Shown here in pieces: positions 26,565 to 34,873 of a stretch of DNA of 64,000 nt. The translations under genes and the position numbers were made by a program. Origin of the DNA: Streptomyces sp. NBC_01306 (GTDB lineage Bacteria > Actinomycetota > Actinomycetes > Streptomycetales > Streptomycetaceae); contig NZ_JAPEPC010000001.1 of NCBI RefSeq assembly GCF_026340465.1, positions 992,001 through 1,056,000 on the forward strand, written 5' to 3'. The notes beneath the pieces are model-generated. The model had not been told where the DNA came from and did no database searches. It saw only the letters and a program-made list of their open reading frames with translations. How positions within the stretch are numbered: position 1 is the stretch's first letter; every line of letters begins with the position of its first letter.

Positions 26565-29177
26565 ATGTGCCTTGGCATTCCGGGCCGGGTCGTGGAGCTC
26601 GTCGACGGATATGCCGGTCAGCTCGCGCTCGTCGATGTCGAGGGCGCGCGGCGGCGCATCAATGTCGGGATGCTCGACTCTCCTCCGGCCGACGGCGACT
26701 GGGTGCTTCTCCATATGGGCTTCGCGCTGGAGGTCATCGACGCGGCGAAGGCCGGGGAGGCGCTCTCCGGCCTGGAGATGATGGGCCGCGCCCGCGACGA
26801 GGAGCCCGCGCCCGGTGAGGCGACGCCCGCCGAGTCTGCGCACGGTGCACCCGCTGAGCACCGGCTGCGGCGGCGCTTCGAGGTGCACGGTGTGGTCCAG
26901 GGGGTCGGCTTCCGGCCCTTCGTCTACGTCAGTGCGCGCGAACTCGCCCTCAGCGGAACGGTGGTGAACACCGGCTCCGGTGTGGTCGCCGAAGTCGAGG
27001 GCGGCGCAGCGGCGGTGGCCGAGTTCGGCAGGAGGCTGCGGACGGACGCGCCGGTGCTCGCCGTGGTCGAGTCCGTCCACGAGTCGGACCTGTCGCCCCT
27101 GGGCGGGACGGAGTTCACCATCGGGGAGTCCCGTGACGAGGGGCCCGCCCGCACTCTGGTCTCGCCGGATGTCGCGACGTGCCGGGAGTGCCTGGCCGAG
27201 ATGCGCGATCCGGCGAACCGCCGCTACCGCCATCCCTTCATCACCTGCACCCACTGCGGCCCCCGGTTCACCATCGTCACCGGTGTGCCGTACGACCGGG
27301 CGGCCACCACGATGGCCGCGTTCGAGATGTGCGCCGACTGCCGGGCGGAGTACGGCGATCCGGGCGACCGCCGCTTCCACGCCCAGCCGGTCGCCTGCCA
27401 CGCGTGCGGGCCCGCACTCGAACTGGTCCGCAAGGACGGGGCGCCGGCGGCGAGCGGCGAGGACGCGTTGCGGGGAGCCCGGGAGCTGCTGGCCGATGGC
27501 CGGATCGTCGCGGTGAAGGGGCTCGGCGGCTACCACCTCGCGTGTGACGCCCGCAACGACACGGCGGTGGCCGAGCTGCGGCGGCGCAAGCGGCGCGGTG
27601 GGAAGCCCTTCGCGGTGATGGTCGCGGACACCGCTGTGGCGGCGGAACTGGTGACGCTGACCGGCGACGAGGAGCGGCTGCTGACCGGGGTCCGCAGGCC
27701 GATCGTGCTCCTGCCGCGGCGCGGGACGCCGGAGGGGGCCGGGGTCTCCTCGTCGGTGGCGCCGGGCAGTCCGGATCTGGGTCTGATGCTCCCGTACACG
27801 CCTCTGCACGTCCTGCTCTTCGGTATCGGGGACGACCGGCCGGGCCCCGACGCGCTGGTGATGACCTCGGCCAACCTGGCGGGTGAGCCGATCGTCACCG
27901 ACGACGCCGCGGCCCTCACCGGTCTTGCGCCGCTGGCCGATGCCTGGCTGCGGCACGACCGGCGGATCGAGGTGCCCTGCGACGACTCGGTCAGCCGGTT
28001 CGTGGCGGGCGCGGAGCTTCCGCTGCGCCGGTCCCGCGGGTACGCCCCGCTGCCGTTGGCGCTGCCCTTCGAGGTACCGCCGCTCCTCGCGGTCGGCGCG
28101 GATCTCAAGAACACCTGCGCGCTCGGCGACGGGCGGTACGCCTGGGTCAGCCAGCACATCGGCGACATGGACGACCTCGCCACGGCCGACGCGCTGACCA
28201 GGACCGAGCGGCAGCTGGAGCGGATCACCGGGGTCGAGCCCGCTCAGCTGGTGGCCGATCTGCACCCCGGCTACCGGTCGGGCGCCTGGGCCGTGGCGCA
28301 CTCGGGGTCCCGGCCGGTGCGGCGGGTGCAGCACCACCACGCCCATGTCGCCTCGGTCATGGGCGAGCACGGCATCGGGGCGGACGAGAGCGTGATCGGT
28401 GTCGCCTTCGACGGCACGGGCGCCGGTACGGACGGGGCCGCGTGGGGCGGCGAGGTGCTGATCGCCGGCTACAAGTCGTTCGAGCGGGCGGCGCACCTGG
28501 GGTACGTACCGCTGGCGGGCGGCGACGCGAGTGTGCTGCGGCCGTACCGGATGGCGCTGGCCCACCTCCGTGCGGCCGGGGTCGCCTGGGACGAGGGGCT
28601 GCCGTCCGTACGGGCGTGCCCGCCGAGGGAACGGGACGTGCTGGCCCATCAGTTCGGTACCGGGTTCGGCTGTGTGCCGACGTCCAGCATGGGCCGGCTC
28701 TTCGACGCCGTGGCCTCGCTGGCCGGGGTCCGGCACGAGGTGGAGTACGAGGCCGAGGCCGCGATCGGCCTCGAAGGGCTGGCCAGGTCGGCCGGGGCGG
28801 ACGGTGCGGGTGCGGACGTCCGGTACTCCTTCGGGATCCGGGAAGCGGCGGACGGGCAGCCTGTCGTCGCCGACCCGGGACCGGTCGTGCGCGCGGTGGT
28901 CTCGGACGTACGGGCCGGGGTGCCGGCCGAGCTGATCGCGGCGCGGTTCCACGCCTGCGTCGCCGCCCTGACGGTCTCCCTCGCCGAGCTCGCACGCGCC
29001 CGCACGGGGCTCGGGGTGGTGGCTCTCGGCGGTGGCGTCTTCCAGAACGCCGTACTGCTCGGGGCGGTCCAACACGGCCTGGAGGCAGCGGACTTCAGGG
29101 TGCTGCGGCCGAGACTCCTGCCCCCGAACGACGGGGGAATCGCCCTGGGGCAGCTCCTGATCGCCGCGTCGGGCTGA
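26565..29177 (+). CDS. hypF: HypC-HypF fusion: CN-ligand carbamoyltransferase with fused chaperone
   Basis: 870 residues. Residues 1-80 are a complete HypC (MCLGIPGRVV start with the catalytic Cys2). A 20-residue acidic linker follows, then HypF: acylphosphatase domain from about 102 (HGVVQGVGFRPFVY), two C4 zinc fingers (CREC...CTHC and CADC...CHAC), a YrdC-like domain, and a Kae1-like C-terminal domain with HHHAH and GGGVFQNA. HypF makes the thiocarbamate on HypE from carbamoyl phosphate; HypC carries the Fe(CN)2CO unit with HypD. A separate hypC follows, so this copy may be dedicated to another step. It starts 2 bases after the protease stop. Confidence 0.92.
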   Translation: MCLGIPGRVVELVDGYAGQLALVDVEGARRRINVGMLDSPPADGDWVLLHMGFALEVIDAAKAGEALSGLEMMGRARDEEPAPGEATPAESAHGAPAEHRLRRRFEVHGVVQGVGFRPFVYVSARELALSGTVVNTGSGVVAEVEGGAAAVAEFGRRLRTDAPVLAVVESVHESDLSPLGGTEFTIGESRDEGPARTLVSPDVATCRECLAEMRDPANRRYRHPFITCTHCGPRFTIVTGVPYDRAATTMAAFEMCADCRAEYGDPGDRRFHAQPVACHACGPALELVRKDGAPAASGEDALRGARELLADGRIVAVKGLGGYHLACDARNDTAVAELRRRKRRGGKPFAVMVADTAVAAELVTLTGDEERLLTGVRRPIVLLPRRGTPEGAGVSSSVAPGSPDLGLMLPYTPLHVLLFGIGDDRPGPDALVMTSANLAGEPIVTDDAAALTGLAPLADAWLRHDRRIEVPCDDSVSRFVAGAELPLRRSRGYAPLPLALPFEVPPLLAVGADLKNTCALGDGRYAWVSQHIGDMDDLATADALTRTERQLERITGVEPAQLVADLHPGYRSGAWAVAHSGSRPVRRVQHHHAHVASVMGEHGIGADESVIGVAFDGTGAGTDGAAWGGEVLIAGYKSFERAAHLGYVPLAGGDASVLRPYRMALAHLRAAGVAWDEGLPSVRACPPRERDVLAHQFGTGFGCVPTSSMGRLFDAVASLAGVRHEVEYEAEAAIGLEGLARSAGADGAGADVRYSFGIREAADGQPVVADPGPVVRAVVSDVRAGVPAELIAARFHACVAALTVSLAELARARTGLGVVALGGGVFQNAVLLGAVQHGLEAADFRVLRPRLLPPNDGGIALGQLLIAASG

Positions 29178-29185
29178 CCCTCGTA

Positions 29186-29227
29186 CGCCAGGTCATCCGC
29201 GCCAGGTCATCCGTGCCAAGCCATCCG
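29186..29227. repeat. 14-bp tandem repeat, three copies
   Basis: CGCCAGGTCATCCG at 29186-29199 and 29200-29213 (identical) and TGCCAAGCCATCCG at 29214-29227. It lies in the 94-base gap between the hypC-hypF fusion and the second hypC, the longest gap in this gene series, and is followed by further GATCCACGGG repeats. It could be spacer or regulatory RNA sequence. Confidence 0.7.
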
Positions 29228-29271
29228 TACAGATCCACGGGATCCACGGGGATCCACAGAGAAGAGGGACC

Positions 29272-29574
29272 ATGTGTCTGGCAGTTCCGGGGCGCGTCCT
29301 CAGTACCGCCGAGGTCGACGGCACGTTGATGGCCGATGTCGACTTCGGCGGGGTGCGCAAAGAGGTGTGCCTCCAGTACATCCCGGACGTGACGGCCGGT
29401 GAGTACGTCGTCGTACATGTCGGGTTCGCCATTCAGCGGCTCGACGAGGAGTCGGCCCGGCGGACGCTGGCCGATTTCGACAGGCTCGGCATCCTGGAGG
29501 AGGAGTTCGGAGACGGTTTCGAACTCGCCGCACGGGCCGGGCAGCAGGAGTTCCCCGAAGGAGTCGGCCGGTGA
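29272..29574 (+). CDS. hypC: Hydrogenase assembly chaperone HypC (stand-alone copy)
   Basis: 100 residues. It begins MCLAVPGRV with the conserved Cys2 that holds the iron and, with HypD, builds the Fe(CN)2CO unit. The OB-like barrel ([37 protein letters not shown]) is standard; the C-terminus extends about 15 residues beyond the usual. ATG 29272 has GAAGAGGGACC upstream. The stop overlaps the hypD GTG. It differs from the HypC domain fused to HypF: here the third residues read LAVPG, there LGIPG. Confidence 0.95.
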   Translation: MCLAVPGRVLSTAEVDGTLMADVDFGGVRKEVCLQYIPDVTAGEYVVVHVGFAIQRLDEESARRTLADFDRLGILEEEFGDGFELAARAGQQEFPEGVGR

Positions 29575-30674
29575 AGTATCTCGACGAGTTCAGCAACCCC
29601 GAGTCGGCCAAGAGGCTGCTCGACCAGATCCACGCGGCGACCACTCGGCCGTGGGCCATGATGGAGGTCTGCGGCGGCCAGACCCATTCGATCATCCGGC
29701 ACGGCATCGACCAGCTGCTGCCCGACGCCGTCGAGCTGATCCACGGACCGGGCTGCCCGGTCTGTGTCACCCCGCTGGAGATCATCGACCGGGCGCTCGC
29801 CATCGCGGCCAGGCCCGGGGTCATCTTCTGCTCGTTCGGTGACATGCTCCGGGTGCCGGGCAGCAGCCAGGACCTGTTCTCGGTGAAGAGCGCCGGAGGG
29901 GACGTCCGGGTGGTGTACTCGCCGCTCGACGCGCTGAAGCTGGCCCGGGAGAACCCGGACCGGGAGGTCGTCTTCTTCGGGATCGGCTTCGAGACCACGG
30001 CCCCGGCCAACGCCATGACCGTGTACCAGGCCAAGCGCCTGGGGGTACGGAACTTCTCCCTGCTGGTCTCCCATGTCCTGGTGCCGCCCGCGATCTCGGC
30101 GATCATGGAGTCCGCCACCTGCCGGGTGCAGGCCTTCCTGGCCGCCGGGCACGTGTGCAGCGTGATGGGCACGGCGGAGTACCCACCGCTGGCGGAGAAG
30201 TACCGGGTGCCGATCGTCGTCACCGGCTTCGAGCCGCTGGACATCCTCGAAGGCATCCGGCGCACGGTCGTCCAGCTCGAAGAGGGCCGCCACGAAGTGG
30301 AGAACGCCTACCCCCGCGCCGTACGCGAGGAGGGCAACCTGCCCGCCATGGAGATGCTGCGGGATGTCTTCGAGGTGACCGACCGGACGTGGCGCGGCAT
30401 CGGAATGATCCCGCGCAGCGGCTGGCGGCTGGCGCCCGGTTACGCCGAGTTCGACGCGGAGCAGCGCTTCGACGTGACCGGTATCCATACGGCCGAGTCG
30501 GCCCTGTGCCGGTCGGGAGAGGTTCTCCAGGGCCTGATCAAACCGCATGAGTGCGCGGCCTTCGGCAAGGAGTGCACCCCGCGCAAGCCGCTGGGCGCCA
30601 CGATGGTGTCGTCCGAGGGCGCCTGCGCCGCCTACCACACATACCGCCGACTGGAACTGGTCGAAGCCAAGTGA
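29571..30674 (+). CDS. hypD: Hydrogenase formation iron-sulfur protein HypD
   Basis: 367 residues. It is the scaffold on which the Fe(CN)2CO group is built together with HypC and HypE. Cys34 in MEVCGGQTH is the iron-binding cysteine; C62 and C65 in GPGCPVC form the redox pair. The C-terminal cysteines in [12 protein letters not shown] and EGACAAY hold a [4Fe-4S] cluster. The GTG start overlaps hypC, its stop overlaps hypE, both as GTGA. Confidence 0.96.
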   Translation: MKYLDEFSNPESAKRLLDQIHAATTRPWAMMEVCGGQTHSIIRHGIDQLLPDAVELIHGPGCPVCVTPLEIIDRALAIAARPGVIFCSFGDMLRVPGSSQDLFSVKSAGGDVRVVYSPLDALKLARENPDREVVFFGIGFETTAPANAMTVYQAKRLGVRNFSLLVSHVLVPPAISAIMESATCRVQAFLAAGHVCSVMGTAEYPPLAEKYRVPIVVTGFEPLDILEGIRRTVVQLEEGRHEVENAYPRAVREEGNLPAMEMLRDVFEVTDRTWRGIGMIPRSGWRLAPGYAEFDAEQRFDVTGIHTAESALCRSGEVLQGLIKPHECAAFGKECTPRKPLGATMVSSEGACAAYHTYRRLELVEAK

Positions 30675-31750
30675 CCGAAGCGATGCAGTCCCCCGCCGAG
30701 CTCGACTTCGAGAGCTGGGTCTGTCCGGTCCCGCTGCGCGAGACGCCGTCCGTGGTGATGGGCCACGGGGGCGGCGGCGCGATGTCGGGCGAGTTGATCG
30801 AGCATCTGTTCCTGCCCGCGTACGGCGCGGCGGCCGCAGCCGAACTGGGCGACTCCGCCGTGCTGTCGGTCGGTGGCGGCCCCCGGCTCGCCTTCTCCAC
30901 CGACTCCTATGTGGTGAAGCCGATGTTCTTCCCCGGGGGGTCGATCGGCGACCTGGCCGTGAACGGGACGGTGAACGACCTCGCGATGTCGGGCGCGGTC
31001 CCGCTGTTCCTCTCGACGGCCTTCATCCTCCAGGAGGGCACCGCGCTCGATGAACTCGGCCGTATCGCCGAAGCGTTGGGAGCTGCGGCGCGGTCCGCGG
31101 GCGTCCAGCTGGTCACCGGGGACACCAAGGTCGTCGACAGCGCCAGCGGCGACGGCGTCTTCATCAACACCTCCGGGATCGGCCTGGTGCCCGACGGCGT
31201 CGACATCGGCCCGCGCCGTGCGCGCCCCGGCGACGCGGTGCTCGTCAGCGGTGACATCGGCGTGCACGGGGTGGCGGTGATGAGCTGCCGGGACGGGCTT
31301 GAGTTCGGCACGACCGTCGAGAGCGACACGGCAGCGCTGCACGGTCTCGTCGCCGGCATGATCGCCACCGGTGCGGATCTGCATGTACTGCGGGACCCGA
31401 CCCGTGGCGGTGTCGCGGCCTCACTGAACGAGATCGCCCGCGCTTCGGATGTCGGTATCGAGCTGGTGGAGCGGGAGTTGCCGGTCCCGGAGACGGTGCG
31501 CGACGCGTGCAGTCTGCTGGGGCTCGACCCACTGCAGGTGGCCAACGAGGGCAAGCTGATCGCGGTGGTTCCCGGTGAGAGCGCCGACCAGGTCCTCGCG
31601 GCGCTCCGCGCCCACCCCCTGGGCCGCTCGGCCTGCCGGATCGGCACCTGCGTCCCGGACCACGCCGGGATGGTGGTGGCCAGGACCGGGCTCGGCGGCA
31701 GCCGGGTGGTCGGGCTGCCGATCGGCGAGCAGCTGCCCCGGATCTGCTGA
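30671..31750 (+). CDS. hypE: Hydrogenase expression/formation protein HypE
   Basis: 359 residues. It dehydrates the carbamoyl group received from HypF to cyanide on its C-terminal Cys. The terminal PRIC motif is intact, ending at the last residue. The ATP-binding PurM-like fold is seen in [26 protein letters not shown] and [10 protein letters not shown]. The GTG start overlaps the hypD stop. The next gene starts directly after its stop codon. Confidence 0.96.
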   Translation: MTEAMQSPAELDFESWVCPVPLRETPSVVMGHGGGGAMSGELIEHLFLPAYGAAAAAELGDSAVLSVGGGPRLAFSTDSYVVKPMFFPGGSIGDLAVNGTVNDLAMSGAVPLFLSTAFILQEGTALDELGRIAEALGAAARSAGVQLVTGDTKVVDSASGDGVFINTSGIGLVPDGVDIGPRRARPGDAVLVSGDIGVHGVAVMSCRDGLEFGTTVESDTAALHGLVAGMIATGADLHVLRDPTRGGVAASLNEIARASDVGIELVERELPVPETVRDACSLLGLDPLQVANEGKLIAVVPGESADQVLAALRAHPLGRSACRIGTCVPDHAGMVVARTGLGGSRVVGLPIGEQLPRIC

Positions 31751-32467
31751 ATGAGCGCCGAGGGCGCGCTGCTGTTCGCGCGATACGCCTATCCCCCCAA
31801 CGAACTCGGCTACTGCGGTCCGGACGACGCCGCGGCGCTGCTGCGCCCCGGCGCGGTGGCCGGGATGGAGGAGCGGGCCCGGCAGTTCGAGGGTGCCTGG
31901 TGCTATCTCGAATTCCTGGCGGAGTCCGCGGGCATCCCGGATCCGCTCGACGTCCGGGTGGTGGAGGCGTACTGGATCGGCAACGAGCTGCTGGACCTGG
32001 CCGACTCCGGGGCGCTGGTGGACCGCCTCCTCGACCGGTTCCGGGGGCAGCCGGGCGGCACCTGGCGGGAGGCGGCGCACCGGGCCGTCCCCCACCACAG
32101 CTTCCAGGTGTTCGACGTGTACCCGTGGGCGGCCCTGCTGCGCGCAGGCGGCAACCCGGTCGCGCTGTCGGTGCTCGACCAGTGCCGTATCCGTACGGGC
32201 GTGGTCGTCGGCGTCGACGGTGAGTCGGCGACCGTGGAGTCCCGCCCGCTGAGCTGGGACGGGAAGGTGTTCGTACCGGCGCCGCCCCGGCGGGAACAGG
32301 TCCGCTGGTCGACCGACGGCAGATCGCTGATCGCCGGGGTGTCCCCCGGCGACCGGGTGGCGCTGCACTGGGACTGGGTCTGCGACGTGCTCACCGACGA
32401 CCAGGCCGCGCGCATCGAGTCGATCGAGGACCGGCGGCACGGTGCGGTTCCGGAGGGCGCCGCTTAG
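31751..32467 (+). CDS. Hydrogenase-locus protein (DUF6390-like)
   Basis: 238 residues, soluble. It starts MSAEGALLFARYAYPPNELGYCGPDDA, has a helical central part and a short beta-rich C-terminal domain. I recall this family as DUF6390, found at the end of actinobacterial hyp operons; that is memory. No catalytic motif is apparent. ATG follows the hypE TGA without any gap and ends one base before the convergent membrane-protein gene. It is probably the last gene of the hydrogenase transcript. Confidence 0.78.
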   Translation: MSAEGALLFARYAYPPNELGYCGPDDAAALLRPGAVAGMEERARQFEGAWCYLEFLAESAGIPDPLDVRVVEAYWIGNELLDLADSGALVDRLLDRFRGQPGGTWREAAHRAVPHHSFQVFDVYPWAALLRAGGNPVALSVLDQCRIRTGVVVGVDGESATVESRPLSWDGKVFVPAPPRREQVRWSTDGRSLIAGVSPGDRVALHWDWVCDVLTDDQAARIESIEDRRHGAVPEGAA

Positions 32468-32468
32468 C

Positions 32469-32996
32469 TTATCGTCCATCGCCCGGCTGCTGGCGGTGGC
32501 CCGAGCCGGTGCGGCGGACGTCCCGGGCGGCCAGGGCGATCATGACGGCGGGAATGAGAACGTCGTTGGCCAGGATGCCGCCCGTGTTTCCGGCGGCGTG
32601 GTCGCCGTTGGCGAACCATTGGTAGACGTGGCCGATCGTGGCTCCCCACAGGAACGCGGCGGCCGCCAGCCCGCTCGTGAGGCGCTCGCGGGGCGACGCG
32701 GACGCGCCACGGAAGCCCAGCACGGCGAGGCCGAGGTTGGCGAAGGCGATCTCGAACTGGAACGGCGAGGTGGCGAAGCCGATGGCGTCGGCCATGCCCT
32801 TCGGAATCGCCAGGAACGAGATCGTGATCCACAGGCTTCCGATGCCGAGGGCGCCGACCGCCCACCAGCGCTGCCAGATCTCCGCCGCCGACCGGCCCGG
32901 GCTGCGGCGACGGCAGCTCAGCAGCGCCCCGAGAGCGGGTACCAGCATGAAGAGAAGCGGAAACGTGGTCCGAACGGCGTAAGGGAGGTTGTCCAT
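32469..32996 (-). CDS. Four-helix membrane protein (DUF6790-like)
   Basis: 175 residues with about four hydrophobic segments: near residues 9-25, 43-64, 80-93 and 108-160. GHVYQWFANGDHAAGNTGG followed by NDVLIPAVMIALAA resembles a small family I recall as DUF6790. ATG 32996 was chosen since the upstream frame is the antisense of the marR gene. Divergent from the MarR gene with a palindrome between them, so probably controlled by it. The function is unknown; many MarR-linked membrane proteins protect against stress. Confidence 0.75.
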   Translation of the reverse strand: MDNLPYAVRTTFPLLFMLVPALGALLSCRRRSPGRSAAEIWQRWWAVGALGIGSLWITISFLAIPKGMADAIGFATSPFQFEIAFANLGLAVLGFRGASASPRERLTSGLAAAAFLWGATIGHVYQWFANGDHAAGNTGGILANDVLIPAVMIALAARDVRRTGSGHRQQPGDGR

Positions 32997-33014
32997 GAAA
33001 TTGAGTGTTGCATG

Positions 33015-33026
33015 GTTAATATTAAC
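33015..33026. promoter_or_regulatory. MarR-type operator
   Basis: GTTAATATTAAC is a perfect 12-bp palindrome in AT-rich surroundings, between the divergent membrane-protein gene (start 32996) and marR gene (start 33054). TAATAT reads on both strands (33017-33022 plus; 33024-33019 minus), so it likely overlaps the -10 boxes of both promoters. Confidence 0.55.
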
Positions 33027-33053
33027 GCTGCAAGTGTCCGGTAGGGTGGACGT

Positions 33054-33518
33054 ATGGACGAAGGACTGGCAGAGCTCCTGTACCGCGTGGTCATGCTGAT
33101 GGGCGAGGCGAGCCGGCGCCGCTCCGACCCGAACCAGCGCCTTTCCCACAGTCAGCTGCGGCTGCTGGGCACTCTTGAGGAGATCCAACCCGCCACCCAG
33201 CACCAGCTCGCCGAGGCGCTGACCCTGTCCGACCCCGCCATCAGCCGCTCCCTGCGCCCACTGGAGGCGCAGGGGTACGTGACAGTCAGGGTCGATCCCG
33301 CCCACCGGCGCCGACGCCTGGTCACCCTCACCCCGACGGGCCAGGCGGCCTTCCTGGCCGAGGGCAAGCCCCTGGAGGAAGAACTCCGCACCGCCCTCCT
33401 GCAGGCCGGCTTCCCCTACGACCGCTACCTCGCGGAGACCCACCGCCTCGCCGCGCTGCTGACACCCGCGCAGCCACGGCGCGCAGCCACGGCCCGGGGA
33501 TCAGAAACAGGTTCCTAG
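33054..33518 (+). CDS. MarR-family transcriptional regulator
   Basis: 154 residues. The winged helix is clear: QHQLAEALTLSDPAISRSLRPLEAQGYV (recognition helix) and the wing VDPAHRRRRLVTLTPTGQ. ATG 33054 has GGGTGG upstream. Divergent from a membrane-protein gene; autoregulation through the 12-bp palindrome is likely. The ligand is unknown. Confidence 0.9.
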   Translation: MDEGLAELLYRVVMLMGEASRRRSDPNQRLSHSQLRLLGTLEEIQPATQHQLAEALTLSDPAISRSLRPLEAQGYVTVRVDPAHRRRRLVTLTPTGQAAFLAEGKPLEEELRTALLQAGFPYDRYLAETHRLAALLTPAQPRRAATARGSETGS

Positions 33519-33642
33519 CTTGCCGTTTATCCACCTGCGTCGAACGAGCTCGAACTTGTTCGGGTTTCCCCGGTTCACCGGACGTGCGAGAGCCGGGCCC
33601 CGATCCTGTGCTCAGGGTTGATTCAGTACGGAGGCCGGGATC

Positions 33643-34147
33643 GTGGGACTGGTCGAGCACAGCGTCCAACGAGATGCGTTCGCGATGGTGCCGGGGTTCC
33701 GATCGGAGCTGTACGCGTGCCTGACAGCGCGGTCGGATGCCCTGTTTGACTTGTGCGACGCGTTGCTGTGCACCGACGGACCGGTCCGCACCCTCGTGGA
33801 CCTGGCGCTCGCGCCGGAACACCGGCGCGGGCACGGAGCCCTGTACTCCGGGATCAACCGGGGCCGGATCGACGTCGCCCGGCTTCGTCGCGCGCTGGCA
33901 GGTGTGCCGTTGCCCCGGGCGAGCGACGGCCGGCTGGTGTTGGCCGTGGACGTCTCCCCGTGGCTGCGGCCGGACGCCGACACCTGCTCGGACCGCTCCT
34001 TCTGCCACACCTTCGGCCGCGGCCTGGGCAAGCACCAGATGGTCCCCGGCTGGCCCTACTCGATCGTTGCCGCCCTGGAGACCGGCCGCACGTCGTGGAC
34101 CGCACTGCTCGACGCGATCCGGCTGGAGCCCGGCGCCGACCTGGCCG
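33643..34147 (+). pseudogene. Transposase N-terminal fragment (DDE type, NF041680-like)
   Basis: About 168 residues from GTG 33643. It matches the beginning of a Streptomyces DDE transposase family (RFRREFYA-like start, here GFRSELYACLTARSDALF; then RGHGALYSGINRGRIDVARL, LAVDVSPWLRPDADT with a catalytic Asp, and PGWPYSIVAALE). Homology stops near DLAAV, where sequence from another element begins. The catalytic core after that point is missing, so it is inactive. I name the family from memory. Confidence 0.7.
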
Positions 34148-34255
34148 CAGTCCGGTCGGCCGCTGTCCGGTCGATCGGCAGCAGCGTGCCGTCCAGCATC
34201 ACGAACGCCTTGGTGGAGGCAGTCTTCATCGCTTCGGCGAGGGTCGGCGCGAGAG
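34148..34255 (-). pseudogene. Internal fragment of an IS5-like transposase
   Basis: On the minus strand this reads LAPTLAEAMKTASTKAF then VMLDGTLLPIDR, the start of the catalytic DDE region of IS5-type transposases, where the family continues with an ADxPxYSGKH block that is lost here. It is about 35 codons long, with no start codon and no ends. It lies between two other transposase fragments. Confidence 0.6.
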
Positions 34256-34259
34256 CGGC

Positions 34260-34590
34260 GGCTGATCGACGAGCTGGTGGGCCGGGCTCAGGCCGAGTGC
34301 CTGCAGCTGACCGGCGAAGGCGGGCAGCTCCAGCAGCTGACGAAGCGGCTCCTGGAGTCCGCTCTCGAGGGTGAGATCACCGATCACCTCGGCTATGACA
34401 AGCACGATCCGGCGGGGAAGAACGGCGGCAACTCCCGCAACGGCACCCGCGCCAAGACCGTACTGACCGATGTCGGCCCGGTGGAGATCACCGTGCCCCG
34501 CGACCGCGACGGCTCCTTTGAACCGAAGATCGTCAAGAAGCGGCAGAAGCGTCTGACCGGCGTCGACGAGATGGTCATCTCACTCGCGGC
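34260..34590 (+). pseudogene. IS256-family transposase fragment
   Basis: Reads LIDELVGRAQAECLQLTGEG, QQLTKRLLESALEGEITDHL, GYDKHDPAGKNGGNSRNGTR and ends EMVISLA, the typical N-terminal third of an IS256 transposase. The first ~28 residues are missing here and are found inverted just downstream. The catalytic DDE residues are absent. Confidence 0.8.
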
Positions 34591-34591
34591 G

Positions 34592-34735
34592 AGCCGGTCG
34601 TCCACAGACTTCGACGGGGTCGTCTCAGACGGCTCGACGGGCTCGGCCCCGGTCACATTGTTGCTGGTCATCGATGCATCTTCCATGATCGGGAGTTACA
34701 CCGAACGTTTTACAGTCCCTTCCGTGACGGTCTGC
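34592..34735 (-). mobile_element. Inverted 5' end of an IS256-type element
   Basis: On the minus strand ATG 34671 begins MTSNNVTGAEPVEPSETTPS and continues to VDDRL, the residues that should precede LIDELVGRAQ of the fragment on the opposite strand. The outer side (about 34690-34735) has the AT-rich GTAAAACGTTCGGTGTAACT end sequence expected at an IS256-type terminus. So the first part of this element has been flipped relative to the rest. Confidence 0.6.
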
Positions 34736-34756
34736 CGACGTAGTGAGTGAACCGTT

Positions 34757-34794
34757 GGGGCTATCAGGAATCACCATTGATTCCTGATAGCCCC
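34757..34794. terminator. Perfect 17-bp hairpin
   Basis: GGGGCTATCAGGAATCA at 34757-34773 and its exact complement at 34778-34794, loop CCAT. The stem is AT-richer than its surroundings. It lies 80 bases beyond the stop of the minus-strand GGT-like gene and next to IS ends, so it could be a transcription terminator or part of a mobile element. No T-tract. Confidence 0.5.
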
Positions 34795-34873
34795 TCGTGA
34801 CTTATCGCTGCGTCGACAGGAGACGCGCGATCGACTCATGCAGCCAGCACTACATGGTGTGTGCTCCTGTCGG

